Shown here: piece by piece, positions 7,142 to 14,315 of the stretch
Layout of the letters: each line of letters opens with the position of its first letter
Position numbering within the stretch: position 1 is the stretch's first letter
From: a virus
IMG/VR virus record: IMGVR_UViG_3300015374_000777
Coordinates: 1 to 21,720 of that record
DNA: 21,720 nucleotides
Direction: 5' to 3' (one strand)
Notes under the pieces: generated by a model
The model's database searches: none
What the model was told of the DNA's origin: nothing
Seen by the model: only the letters and a program-made list of their open reading frames with translations
Made by a program: the position numbers and the translations under genes

Positions 7142-9004
7142 CTAGGCGCGGTAGGCGCGGGCGGGAACCTTGACAGGCTCTGGCTGCGCCGGCTGCGGAT
7201 CAGTAATCCCATCGTCGGTTGCACGCCCACCCTGGAAGCGCTGATTACCGACATCGGTCCAATGCTTGTGAAGCTCCTGAAGCTCGGCGTACGAGCCACG
7301 CGTAAACGTGCCGCCGTACGGGGTTTCGCTCCACTTCTTACCAAAGGCGCGGATCCCCGCCTTTCGACAGTCCTCAACCAACTGCTCGCGCGCTTGACGA
7401 CCAATCTCGGCCCACAGCCGCAGATCGGACACCTCGCGCCCAAGTTCGTTGAAACGCACGGCGAGATCGCCCTGGAAGCCTTCCGGAGCCAACCCGGCCG
7501 CGACCAGTGCGGAACGCAATCCCACTACGGTGTCCGCTGCCGTAGACGTAACTACCACCGTTCCATTCGTGGAACCGCTGGTAGTCGTGACCCCGTTGGT
7601 GCCAGTAGCTGGCACGTAGGCCACGGTGGGCAGGGTCGTCTCCGTATGTCCTTCTTCAGGCGGAGGCGAACTGGATTCGGTCGGCTGCTCAGGCATCTCG
7701 CCAGTCTCCTTCTTGTCTTGATCGGTGTCCGGCCCTTCGGCAACGTCGCGGTCCTCGGGCTCTTCGTGGCCATGCTCCAGAATTTCACGTAGATCCAAGT
7801 CGTCTGGATCGAAGTGCGCCGACATGTCCCGACTCTCTTCTCCTACACCTTCGGACTTCGCGTGCCGTTTCAGGTGCGCGAGTGCTTTCTTGCCTGTCGA
7901 GGGGTTCTGAGCGGCACGGGCCAAAGCGTTCCTGAGGTGCGGGACATCCACTTTCCCGTCTTTATCGTGATGCGGGTAGTGCCGCAAACTGCGCGGGGTC
8001 GTCTTCCCCTCTTTGTCCTTCTTGCCACCGGGTTCGATGTACGCGAAGGCACTGTCCGGAAGATCGTTCTTGTAGGCCGATGTCCACTCCGCTCGCCCAT
8101 CGACAAAGAACCGGGGAGTGGTCAACGCGGGGAACCGGACACCCCGAAATCGCGATTCCAGGCCGAGCGCCACATCCCGAGGCAGGATGTCCATGTCGGC
8201 CATCTGGAACGCCTTGCGGAAAACCGGAGCCGACCGTCCAGAAATTTGCGCCATCGGAGTCGCCCCGTCGAACACGAGCGACAGTTCGGCGCAGTGCGCT
8301 CCGTCAACCTCGCCGATAGCGACCGCGCGGTCGCCAGTCTTGCGACCCTCGCTATCGCGCAAGTTGTATTCGATGCCTGGCAAATGATTACACGGCGCGC
8401 CTGGATCACGGACTTCCTCGTCGTCACCACTCCCGAAGAACAACAGGCTCAGGAGATCGCCCATCATCGGCTTTCCATCGAGCGAACACATCAGGTTGCC
8501 GCCGTAGAAGCCGATGCTCACGTCGTGAACCGAGCCGTAATCAATGGCCTTGATTACGTCCGAGGTATTGACACCCGAGATGCTCAGTCCTGGCGGAATG
8601 TAGAAATCCATCTCGGTTCGGGCATTGCCGCCGGCGCGCGAACCTTTAAAGCGGCCCAGATAGGTTCGCCCAATTGGTAGCTCGTTTGTCCGGTGCGAGT
8701 TCTGAAGCGAGATGCCATTCGTCGCGTCCTGGGCGTAGTTCTTGAGCGACGATGGCCGCATCCGAGTCCCATAGGAATCGACCATGTCGTTCGAGGCCCA
8801 GGCCGTATTCACGTACGGGACACCTTGCTCCAAAACCGACAAGTTGTGGATCGAGTCGAGCAATTCTTGGGGCAAGTCATCTCGGGTAAGCGGCTGCACA
8901 CGAGCCCGCGTGTTCAGTGGCATACGCGCCAACATCAAGCCTGGCTCTGATTCGCTTTCCGTATCGGATGAATCCAGGAGGTCTGGGTCATCTCGGATTG
9001 CCAT
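7142..9004 (-). CDS. Prohead serine protease fused to a scaffold-like C-terminal region
   Basis: This is a 620-residue protein, far longer than the roughly 200-residue HK97 protease. Residues about 60-260 hold the protease: SNDMVDSYGTRM, LQNSHRTNELPIGR with probable catalytic His104, YGSVHDVSIGFYGG with probable Ser163, and CAELSLVFDGATPMAQI, the usual end of the domain. Residues about 314-385 form a separate module, starting LPDSAFAYIEPGGKKD with RSLRHYP, HLRNALARAAQNPSTGKKAL and HLKRHAK, that recurs in phage head proteins. A Ser/Thr/Pro-rich linker and a helical C-terminus (LAVRFNELGREVSDLRLWAE, QAREQLVEDCRKAG) look scaffold-like. The protease would cleave scaffold and capsid during maturation. 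I prefer the ATG at 9004 with AAGGAGG eleven bases upstream over a GTG at 9037 that would place that site inside the gene. Confidence 0.87.
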   Translation of the reverse strand: MAIRDDPDLLDSSDTESESEPGLMLARMPLNTRARVQPLTRDDLPQELLDSIHNLSVLEQGVPYVNTAWASNDMVDSYGTRMRPSSLKNYAQDATNGISLQNSHRTNELPIGRTYLGRFKGSRAGGNARTEMDFYIPPGLSISGVNTSDVIKAIDYGSVHDVSIGFYGGNLMCSLDGKPMMGDLLSLLFFGSGDDEEVRDPGAPCNHLPGIEYNLRDSEGRKTGDRAVAIGEVDGAHCAELSLVFDGATPMAQISGRSAPVFRKAFQMADMDILPRDVALGLESRFRGVRFPALTTPRFFVDGRAEWTSAYKNDLPDSAFAYIEPGGKKDKEGKTTPRSLRHYPHHDKDGKVDVPHLRNALARAAQNPSTGKKALAHLKRHAKSEGVGEESRDMSAHFDPDDLDLREILEHGHEEPEDRDVAEGPDTDQDKKETGEMPEQPTESSSPPPEEGHTETTLPTVAYVPATGTNGVTTTSGSTNGTVVVTSTAADTVVGLRSALVAAGLAPEGFQGDLAVRFNELGREVSDLRLWAEIGRQAREQLVEDCRKAGIRAFGKKWSETPYGGTFTRGSYAELQELHKHWTDVGNQRFQGGRATDDGITDPQPAQPEPVKVPARAYRA

Positions 9005-9015
9005 CGCTACCACAA

Positions 9016-9022
9016 CCTCCTT
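9016..9022 (-). promoter_or_regulatory. Ribosome-binding site for the protease gene
   Basis: AAGGAGG is a near-perfect anti-16S match, but its spacing of eleven bases to the ATG at 9004 is long. A GTG two bases downstream is too close. The site supports starting the protein at 9004 instead of 9037. Confidence 0.55.
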
Positions 9023-9051
9023 AGCTGAGGATTCCACATAGCGAAGTTAGT

Positions 9052-9095
9052 CCGGCAGGCTAGCAGGATTTGCTGGTAAGAGGTACCACTGCCGG
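9052..9095. repeat. Imperfect inverted repeat before the protease gene
   Basis: The arms are CCGGCAG (9052-9058) and CTGCCGG (9089-9095), with an inner AGCA/TGCT pair around a five-base loop. It sits in the 95-base gap between the Cys-rich gene and the protease start. There is no T-run for a terminator and no clear promoter, so its role is unknown and it may be chance. Confidence 0.3.
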
Positions 9096-9099
9096 CCAT

Positions 9100-9291
9100 T
9101 TACGTTGGTCTAACCGCACGCGACTGTACTGGTTGCCCGCCGCGCGACATAGTACCGAAGACGTTTTCGCAAAACGGATGTTGCCGGTAACGCGGGGCAG
9201 GATCGTCGCATTTGCAACGCGCTAATTCTTTCCCGCACGTACACATCAGACGCAGGTGATGTCGATCAGGACACTGCTCGCTCGGACTCAC
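9100..9291 (-). CDS. Small Cys-rich, probably zinc-binding protein
   Basis: This 63-residue protein has CTCGKELARCKC at residues 17-28, two CxC pairs in the pattern of a small zinc ribbon or knuckle. A further Cys is in HPFCENVFG, and a Cys and two His lie in EQCPDRHHLRLM. The C-terminus is basic and probably flexible. The GTG start has AAGGA five bases upstream and lies 26 bases inside the preceding gene, so the two are coupled. No named family is recognised. Together with the previous gene it forms a pair of Cys-rich peptides placed just before the protease. A structural, metal-stabilised fold or a host-interaction role are both possible. Confidence 0.65.
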   Translation of the reverse strand: MSPSEQCPDRHHLRLMCTCGKELARCKCDDPAPRYRQHPFCENVFGTMSRGGQPVQSRAVRPT

Positions 9292-9490
9292 AATGTTCCT
9301 TCATTTCTAAGCGTCTCGCGATTCGACGCATAAAGAGCAATCTGTCCAATAGGTACTGATCTCCGAGCAATCGGTGCGGGCATTTAGCGTCGCACGCCAA
9401 ATTCTCGTGCTGTCGACAGTACGACTCCGTAACGCGTTTCAAGTCCTCCAGTTCGCCATCGGTACCGCGCCACGAAGGAACGATTGCCAC
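9266..9490 (-). CDS. Small Cys/His protein upstream of the protease, function unknown
   Basis: This 74-residue protein is mainly helical, with a candidate metal site formed by SYCRQHENLACDAKCPHRL (residues 23-41) and a last Cys in KEHCESE. The helix RLLGDQYLLDRLLFMRRIARRLEM is amphipathic and basic. I selected the GTG at 9490, with GGAAG six bases upstream. A nearby ATG in another frame (9494) gives only a 36-residue protein of poor composition. The gene overlaps the next Cys-rich gene by 26 bases. No family is recognised. Confidence 0.65.
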   Translation of the reverse strand: MAIVPSWRGTDGELEDLKRVTESYCRQHENLACDAKCPHRLLGDQYLLDRLLFMRRIARRLEMKEHCESERAVS

Positions 9491-9493
9491 CCA

Positions 9494-9604
9494 TTACTTC
9501 CGCTTCGGCGGCGGGACAGGCCGAGGCAGCTTCACCGCCGTTTTGGGGAGTCGTCTGGCGTTCATCAGAGCCTCCGCCGGATTGTCAGATGACATCAAGG
9601 GCAT
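9494..9604 (-). CDS. 36-residue basic peptide, function unknown
   Basis: This tiny frame encodes a 36-residue peptide beginning MPLMSSDNPAEALMNAR and ending in a basic, Pro-rich tail (LPRPVPPPKRK). The ATG at 9604 has AAGGA seven bases upstream, inside the last codons of the minor head gene, and the frame ends six bases before the next gene's start. The good ribosome-binding site and exact fit between two genes support real translation, although nothing in the sequence gives a function. The Pro/Lys tail could bind nucleic acid or a protein partner. Confidence 0.55.
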   Translation of the reverse strand: MPLMSSDNPAEALMNARRLPKTAVKLPRPVPPPKRK

Positions 9605-9608
9605 AAGC

Positions 9609-10460
9609 CTATCCTTGGGCTGCTACGCGCAGCGGGCTGTCGCGCACTTCGCGCTTAGGACACTCTTCGCAGTTATCCGCTTTGCCTAATCGCCAATAGC
9701 AATCCCAGCCAGTAGCCGTTTCCTCAATGTCCCAGTGGCACCCGCAGTTGCCCAAACACGGGGTAGACCCGTCGCCGGGGTAGTAGGGCAGTTCGGGGAC
9801 GCCGCGCGCATACGTGTACCCGCGCTGCATTACCTGACGAGCCGAGAGCGGATACAGATTGGCTCGGCGCACCGCCTGAGCTACGTCCTCCGCGTTAAAC
9901 GGCCGGGACACAACCTGCGCTGCGAAGTTGTTCAGGTATCGGTATTGCTCCGACACTGCGCGGCCCAGGTAACTCCAGTCGCGGTAACTCATCTGGAAGC
10001 GGCCACCTCGCCCCAACATGTAGGCCGCCCCGTACGCGTCCTTGATGATCTCGCGCATCTGGAACTCCCACTCGGGCACGTTCCCGCCCGCGTTGCGGTC
10101 GAACATCCACTGAGTGATCTGTTCGGCGCGAACCCGCTGCTCTTCGAGATAGCGGTAGAGCATCTGCCGCAAGTCCTCGTACGGCAGCGGGTTGCCGTCG
10201 GCATCGGCATAGCGGGCATTGGCGATATCCCAGGTCCACGGACGCCGACCAATTGGCCGGGTCCGATTGACCTGGGTGTCGCGCTCGCGAACGCTGTACT
10301 CGAATTCGAACTGGTCGCGTGCCTTCTGTTTGCAGTGCTCTTCCGTCGCGCGCATGATCTCGGCGCAGTACGCCTTGGGGTTCTTTTTTCCGCTGTTCGC
10401 TTTTACACAGTCATCGAACGTGGCGTAGCTGCAATCAGGGCCAAACGGCACGTCTAACAA
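9609..10460 (-). CDS. Cys-rich minor head / head morphogenesis-like protein
   Basis: This protein has about 283 residues. The N-terminus carries CSYATFDDCVKANSGKKNP with KAYCAEIM, a Cys motif recurring in phage head proteins. The middle is helical (YEDLRQMLYRYLEEQRVRAEQI, EFQMREIIKDAYGAAYMLGRGG, DVAQAVRRANLYPLSARQVM). The C-terminus has LPYYPGDGSTPCLGNCGCHW, then WDCYWRLGKADNCEECPKR, a Cys cluster that looks zinc-binding and is typical of minor head proteins next to portal and protease genes. Minor head proteins are injected or line the portal vertex. The start is uncertain: TTG at 10460 has AAAGGG only two bases away, while GTG at 10451 has the same site eleven bases away. Confidence 0.68.
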   Translation of the reverse strand: MLDVPFGPDCSYATFDDCVKANSGKKNPKAYCAEIMRATEEHCKQKARDQFEFEYSVRERDTQVNRTRPIGRRPWTWDIANARYADADGNPLPYEDLRQMLYRYLEEQRVRAEQITQWMFDRNAGGNVPEWEFQMREIIKDAYGAAYMLGRGGRFQMSYRDWSYLGRAVSEQYRYLNNFAAQVVSRPFNAEDVAQAVRRANLYPLSARQVMQRGYTYARGVPELPYYPGDGSTPCLGNCGCHWDIEETATGWDCYWRLGKADNCEECPKREVRDSPLRVAAQG

Positions 10461-10632
10461 AGCCCTTTAAGTTCTCGCGGTACTCGTTGCTCTCGCACTG
10501 GCGGCTGGCTCAGCACTAGAACAGGTATTGGCGAGCATCTAGGAGGCGTTCGGGGCACAAGCTACCAATCGTGGCGCAACCCCTGTTGCGTACTTTGCCT
10601 GATTTGTCCGGATAACGCTACCCCCGCCGGCC
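10461..10632. other. 172-base intergenic gap at the fibre-to-head boundary
   Basis: This is the largest gap in the window, separating the end of the fibre cassette from the head genes. I find no frame with a good ribosome-binding site, only a 23-codon frame without one. It has no tRNA-like cloverleaf and no T-run. It contains the hairpin listed separately. It is a natural place for a promoter for the head genes or a processing site, but I cannot identify a clear -10/-35 pair. Confidence 0.5.
10575..10590. repeat. Perfect 6-bp hairpin in the intergenic gap
   Basis: CGCAAC and GTTGCG flank a four-base loop (CCCT on the plus strand). The stem does not extend and no T-run follows in either direction, so it is not a standard intrinsic terminator. 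It could slow or process the transcript between the fibre and head genes, or be chance. Confidence 0.35.
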
Positions 10633-11385
10633 CTAAATTGGCACTGGCTCGCGCGCGTCTTCTTCCAGTATTTCCAAGTCCGCGAGCCCAAGAATCCAGA
10701 GTTCTTCGCGCTCCCAACGTGGCGGGGCGGCAGCGTGGAGTCGTACGGTTGGCCGGCCAGTCTGACCGTTCAGGGCTGGCTGAACGGCTACGGGTGATAC
10801 GACATGACCGGCCGCTCGTAGCGTAGCTGGACTGGCTCGTGTAACCAATCGGCCCGCGCTCGGTTGGACAACGTGCGTCCGAGTTTCGACTCGACCAACG
10901 GACGCCGTCGCGGCGACGAACGCCAGACTTGGCTGAATCGCGAGGGCATAGCCTGTTGTCTCACCAAGGAACCCTTCGACCTTTGCACGCGCCCTGACTG
11001 GTTGAACAACACCCGCTCGGGCGACAACCTCGCCGCGCAGACCTCTGACGCGAACTTCAGCGTACAGACGCTGGCGCTTAGGAACGAGTCGCGCTGGCCG
11101 AGACGGCCCGAGAACACCCTCGACAATAACCGGCGGGATCGGGCGGATTGGCTCACCAATAACCGCGTAGAGGGGTACGGTCCGCTCGTAGGCTGGGGCA
11201 ACAGGAGCTTCCTGGCCAACGACACCAATCCACGAGACCGCGAGTCGGACACCCGCACCAACCGACGCATTGAGCGGGATGGCCCTCGCGCTCGTCGCCC
11301 GAAATGCGAGCGAGAGAGGAATTACCCGCTGTCTAGCTGGAAGTGGACTTAGCCCAATCCAAGAAACAGCGAGGCGTTCGGTCAC
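10633..11385 (-). CDS. Arg/Val-rich beta-repeat protein of the fibre cassette
   Basis: This is a 250-residue basic protein rich in Arg, Val, Ala and Pro. It contains loose repeats in which an Arg or Lys pair precedes a hydrophobic strand. RLAVSWIG occurs twice (about residues 4 and 48), and others include RTVPLYAVIGEPIRP, RLYAEVRVRGLRGEVVARAG and THVVQPSAGRLVTRASPA. The C-terminus is acidic (ILGLADLEILEEDAREP). The GTG at 11385 overlaps the previous stop as GTGA; a longer frame to 11484 lies inside the upstream gene. The alternation of basic turns and strands resembles the 20-residue repeats of the 752-residue protein two genes upstream, so it may be a degenerate relative. No named family is recognised. 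Confidence 0.65.
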   Translation of the reverse strand: MTERLAVSWIGLSPLPARQRVIPLSLAFRATSARAIPLNASVGAGVRLAVSWIGVVGQEAPVAPAYERTVPLYAVIGEPIRPIPPVIVEGVLGPSRPARLVPKRQRLYAEVRVRGLRGEVVARAGVVQPVRARAKVEGFLGETTGYALAIQPSLAFVAATASVGRVETRTHVVQPSAGRLVTRASPATLRAAGHVVSPVAVQPALNGQTGRPTVRLHAAAPPRWEREELWILGLADLEILEEDAREPVPI

Positions 11386-12056
11386 GGCACTTCCGCTGTT
11401 AGTCGAATCTGTCCGCCGAGCGCGAATCCGTCTCCAGCGCGGTATGCGTCCGATTCGGCCGACGTGAAGATAAACGTCACCCAATCGAACGCGCCGGTCG
11501 GGACGATGACCACTTGCGTACCGACTTGGATCGCATCCGCATCCAACAAGTCGATCCTCAGTCTGGCAGTGGTAGTCTCGCCGGGTACGGCCCCCGCCCG
11601 AACGAGCAACTGCAAGGGAGTGCCAACGCCGGGATCAACCATCGGCGGCAGGCCGAAGACGATGGGGGTCGAAGACCCACTCGGAATTGCGGGCGAGACG
11701 ATGTATGTCGTGTCGTCTGGTGTTGGTTCGCTCACGTCGGGATACGTTGCGGGTCCGCCGGTTTGATTTGTCCAATCGTCAATTGAGACATCGCTGTCTG
11801 GCTGAACGAATCCGAGACTGACGAGGCCCGAGATCGGAACGCTGCGCTGGCGAGTGGCGCTGAGCGCGGCCGTTGTAGACGCGTGGCCAGTCGCCGACCC
11901 AGTTAGCGCAACGAACACTCCCGTGCTGAGCGCGACGCTTATCGGGACAGAGCGCTCATTGACCGCGATGAGTGCGGGAAGTGGGGTACCGGGCAGTGCT
12001 TGCCCAGGCTGGGTAAACGGACTGCCAAGAACGCCGGTGAATCGTGGTTGCGTCAT
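11382..12056 (-). CDS. Probable phage surface/fibre protein with short beta repeats and a C-terminal beta domain
   Basis: This 224-residue protein has an N-terminal part with two copies of RSVPIS (NERSVPISVALSTG, RQRSVPISGLVSLG), about 40 residues apart, that echo the repeats of the previous gene. The C-terminal 120 residues look like a globular beta-sandwich (DDTTYIVSPAIPSGSSTPIV, LQLLVRAGAVPGETTTARLR, FDWVTFIFTSAESDAYRAGD). Such domains are common in fibre or head-surface proteins and may bind carbohydrate. The ATG at 12056 overlaps the preceding stop as ATGA, and the gene overlaps the next as GTGA, so three genes form a coupled set. Confidence 0.7.
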   Translation of the reverse strand: MTQPRFTGVLGSPFTQPGQALPGTPLPALIAVNERSVPISVALSTGVFVALTGSATGHASTTAALSATRQRSVPISGLVSLGFVQPDSDVSIDDWTNQTGGPATYPDVSEPTPDDTTYIVSPAIPSGSSTPIVFGLPPMVDPGVGTPLQLLVRAGAVPGETTTARLRIDLLDADAIQVGTQVVIVPTGAFDWVTFIFTSAESDAYRAGDGFALGGQIRLTAEVP

Positions 12057-14311
12057 GTCTCTAGCACGAACTGACCACTCTCCGACTCCCACAACACGCG
12101 CGGCGAGGCTGTGTTTGACTCGAACGCAGTGTTAGACCAGCGCACGTCTGGGTAGGCCCCAGCGAGATTGAACCGGATACCTGTCCAAGTCACGTTGGTG
12201 GTCACGCCGGGTACCGCGATGATCGTGCCACTCGTGTTGCCAATACCGAGCGCCGCAGCTAGCAACGAGCGCTTGCGGGTGAGCAGGACCGTTACGGTCG
12301 CACTGGCAAACGCACTCGCATTGATTCCGCGCCGCGCATTGACCTGAGCGACGGTCGCCGCGACACCAACAGCATTGCCCTTGACGTACTTGACGGGGAT
12401 TGAATTGACTTGAGCGGCACCCGCCGATAGGCCAGTTAATGCGCGGCGGACAGTCAGCGCTTGCGTAACGGTGGTTGAGCCATTGCTCGAAACCGTCAGT
12501 CCGCGCTTGGTCGTGGGTGCGGCGGTCGTGATTGCCAGTCCGGTAATCGCGACAGTTAGTGACCGCCTGCGACTCGGCTGCCCGATGACCGACGCCGAAC
12601 CAACAGACTGGGCCAGTAACGCATGCTGCGGGCTGACCTGACCACTAGCTACGCTGCCGCCTAGTGCACTAGCGCTGAGTGACCGCCTGCGACTGGGTTG
12701 CGCGCCCGCCGATGCCGACCCAACTGCCTGAGCTACCAGCGCACGCTGTGCTCGAACCTGGCCACTAACGACGCTGACGCCTAGTGCACTGGCGTTGAGC
12801 GGCCGTCGAATGCTGATCTGACCAACGACAACGCTGCTGCCGATAGCGCCGGCGGTAAGCGAGCGGCGGACATTAATCGTCGCGCTGGTTGTTGCCGCGC
12901 CGAAGGTATTGCCCTTGACGTACTTGACGGGCAACGCGTTGCCCGACGCCTGGCCCGCTGATAGGCCCGTGATTGCCCGGCGGCGATAAAGCGCGACCGT
13001 AACGCTCGCGACGCCCGTACTGCTGACAGTCAGCCCGCGCCGAACAGTCGGCGCAGCGCTAACACTGGCGATACCAACGGTTGCCGCCGTAAGTGGACGA
13101 CGCCGGCCAGGCTGTGCGGCAACCGTGACCGATCCCAACGCGCTAGCGGATAAGCTGCGTCGTGCTGATGGCTGACCGACTTCGGTCGCTACGCCTGCGC
13201 TGCTAACCGTCAAGCTACGTCGCGCGCTCGGTTGACCAACTTCGGTCGCTGCGCCGCTGGAGACGCCGGTTAGCGACAGGCGGCGGGAGAGTGTTGCCGT
13301 GACCAATGCCTGGCCGACTGATGCAACTGTCAGCGACCGACGAGACGTGATCGACCCGCTGACGTTTGCCTGACCAGTCGTCGCGCCCGTCAGGTTCTTG
13401 GCTGTGACAGGCGCTGGACTGGCTGCCGCGAGCACCATGTGCCCGAGCATGCCCACTGGAGACGCCAGCGTGCCCGACGACGGCATGAAGATCGCGACAA
13501 CCGTCGGTTTCTTATCGACTGCCCCGGTCGCCGTTGCCATGGCAGTTGCCGTACCGATGAGAGACCGACGAGCCGAAGGTTGTCCAGCTTCGATAGCGCT
13601 GCCGGACGTAGCCCCAATCAGACTGCGCTTCTTAGAGGGCGTGGCAGAACTACTGCCAGTGCCCGTGCTTGCGCCGGTCAGATTCTTGTAGACAATCACC
13701 CGCAACGTGGTGCCCGTGCCGGTCTTGCGGGTGTTCGACGCACTCAACGTTTGGCTAAAGGCCGTGCAGGTGGTGCTCGCCCCTAGCGATGTCGTGTTGT
13801 TATGACCAAGCGCAACGCTGATGGTGGTTGAGTTGGCCTGCGTCTTGTCGATGGTCGAACCGGTGGCGACGGTGCTGATCGTGGCCGCCGATGTCCAGGC
13901 GTAAAACAACGCCTCGTAATCACCCGCCACGCCCCCAGTGACCGGCGCGCCTGTAGGCATCGTGGCGTTGTTGCCAGTGCTGGACGCCGCCAGGTCGGTG
14001 TCTGGCAACACTGTCGAACCAGCCTGGTTGTAGGCATTGCATACCCAGGCGGCAACCGACGCAGCGTTAGTGAAACTGAGCGTCAGACTGACGCTGTACT
14101 GTGCCCAGTAGACAGTCAGCGACTGACCGGTACCCGCCGAATCAGTACCAAGCGAGGTCCAACCAGTCGGTACCGCAGGGCCAGCCGTGCCCGCGTTCGC
14201 TACGCCGACGAGCACCATGTCGCCAGCGGCTGTGCTGGCCGGCAGTGTTACCGAAAATACTGCCCCCGACGCAGCGGTACCGCTGGTCGCGGTGCGCTGC
14301 GAAATGGGCAT
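12053..14311 (-). CDS. Large repeat-built fibre-like protein with about 20 copies of a 20-residue unit
   Basis: This is a 752-residue protein. Residues 1-210 form a Ser/Thr/Gly-rich beta domain (VFSVTLPASTAAGDMVLVGV, GDYEALFYAWTSAATI) of the kind found at phage surfaces. Residues about 210-690 consist of roughly twenty units near 20 residues each, of consensus RRSLTVSSAGVATEVGQPSA, with Arg or Lys pairs at the start, Gly near position 10 and QPS near the end. A larger 178-residue duplication carries two copies of PVKYVKGN. The C-terminal 55 residues (TNVTWTGIRFNLAGAYPDVR, PRVLWESESGQFVLET) are a separate cap. A beta-solenoid or fibre shaft is a reasonable inference. The ATG is four bases after the previous stop, with no obvious ribosome-binding site. 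Confidence 0.78.
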   Translation of the reverse strand: MPISQRTATSGTAASGAVFSVTLPASTAAGDMVLVGVANAGTAGPAVPTGWTSLGTDSAGTGQSLTVYWAQYSVSLTLSFTNAASVAAWVCNAYNQAGSTVLPDTDLAASSTGNNATMPTGAPVTGGVAGDYEALFYAWTSAATISTVATGSTIDKTQANSTTISVALGHNNTTSLGASTTCTAFSQTLSASNTRKTGTGTTLRVIVYKNLTGASTGTGSSSATPSKKRSLIGATSGSAIEAGQPSARRSLIGTATAMATATGAVDKKPTVVAIFMPSSGTLASPVGMLGHMVLAAASPAPVTAKNLTGATTGQANVSGSITSRRSLTVASVGQALVTATLSRRLSLTGVSSGAATEVGQPSARRSLTVSSAGVATEVGQPSARRSLSASALGSVTVAAQPGRRRPLTAATVGIASVSAAPTVRRGLTVSSTGVASVTVALYRRRAITGLSAGQASGNALPVKYVKGNTFGAATTSATINVRRSLTAGAIGSSVVVGQISIRRPLNASALGVSVVSGQVRAQRALVAQAVGSASAGAQPSRRRSLSASALGGSVASGQVSPQHALLAQSVGSASVIGQPSRRRSLTVAITGLAITTAAPTTKRGLTVSSNGSTTVTQALTVRRALTGLSAGAAQVNSIPVKYVKGNAVGVAATVAQVNARRGINASAFASATVTVLLTRKRSLLAAALGIGNTSGTIIAVPGVTTNVTWTGIRFNLAGAYPDVRWSNTAFESNTASPRVLWESESGQFVLET
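12225..13690 (-). repeat. Tandem 60-bp coding repeats with nested 120-bp and 534-bp copies
   Basis: The DNA repeats along with the protein. The 12-base acttcggtcgct recurs 60 bases apart (13189 and 13249). A 17-base copy recurs 120 bases apart (12558-12574 and 12678-12694), as does cgcctagtgcact (12659 and 12779). An identical 24-base copy recurs 534 bases apart (12374-12397 and 12908-12931). Exact copies at several scales point to repeated intragenic duplication and recombination. Confidence 0.85.
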
Positions 14312-14315
14312 CGGG

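Noticed and set aside
9387-9494. A 36-codon frame from the ATG at 9494 as the next gene
   Set aside because: Its composition is poor, while the GTG frame at 9490 encodes a longer Cys/His protein with a suitable ribosome-binding site.
10575-10590. Hairpin as an intrinsic terminator
   Set aside because: The stem is only 6 bp and no run of T follows on either strand.
10461-10632. Possible tRNA or other structured RNA in the intergenic gap
   Set aside because: No cloverleaf arms or conserved T-loop sequence can be drawn; only a short hairpin is present.
12225-13690. Regular repeats that could suggest a CRISPR array
   Set aside because: The repeats are imperfect, in-frame multiples of 60 bases inside a coding region and encode a repeating peptide, with no unique spacers between identical repeats.
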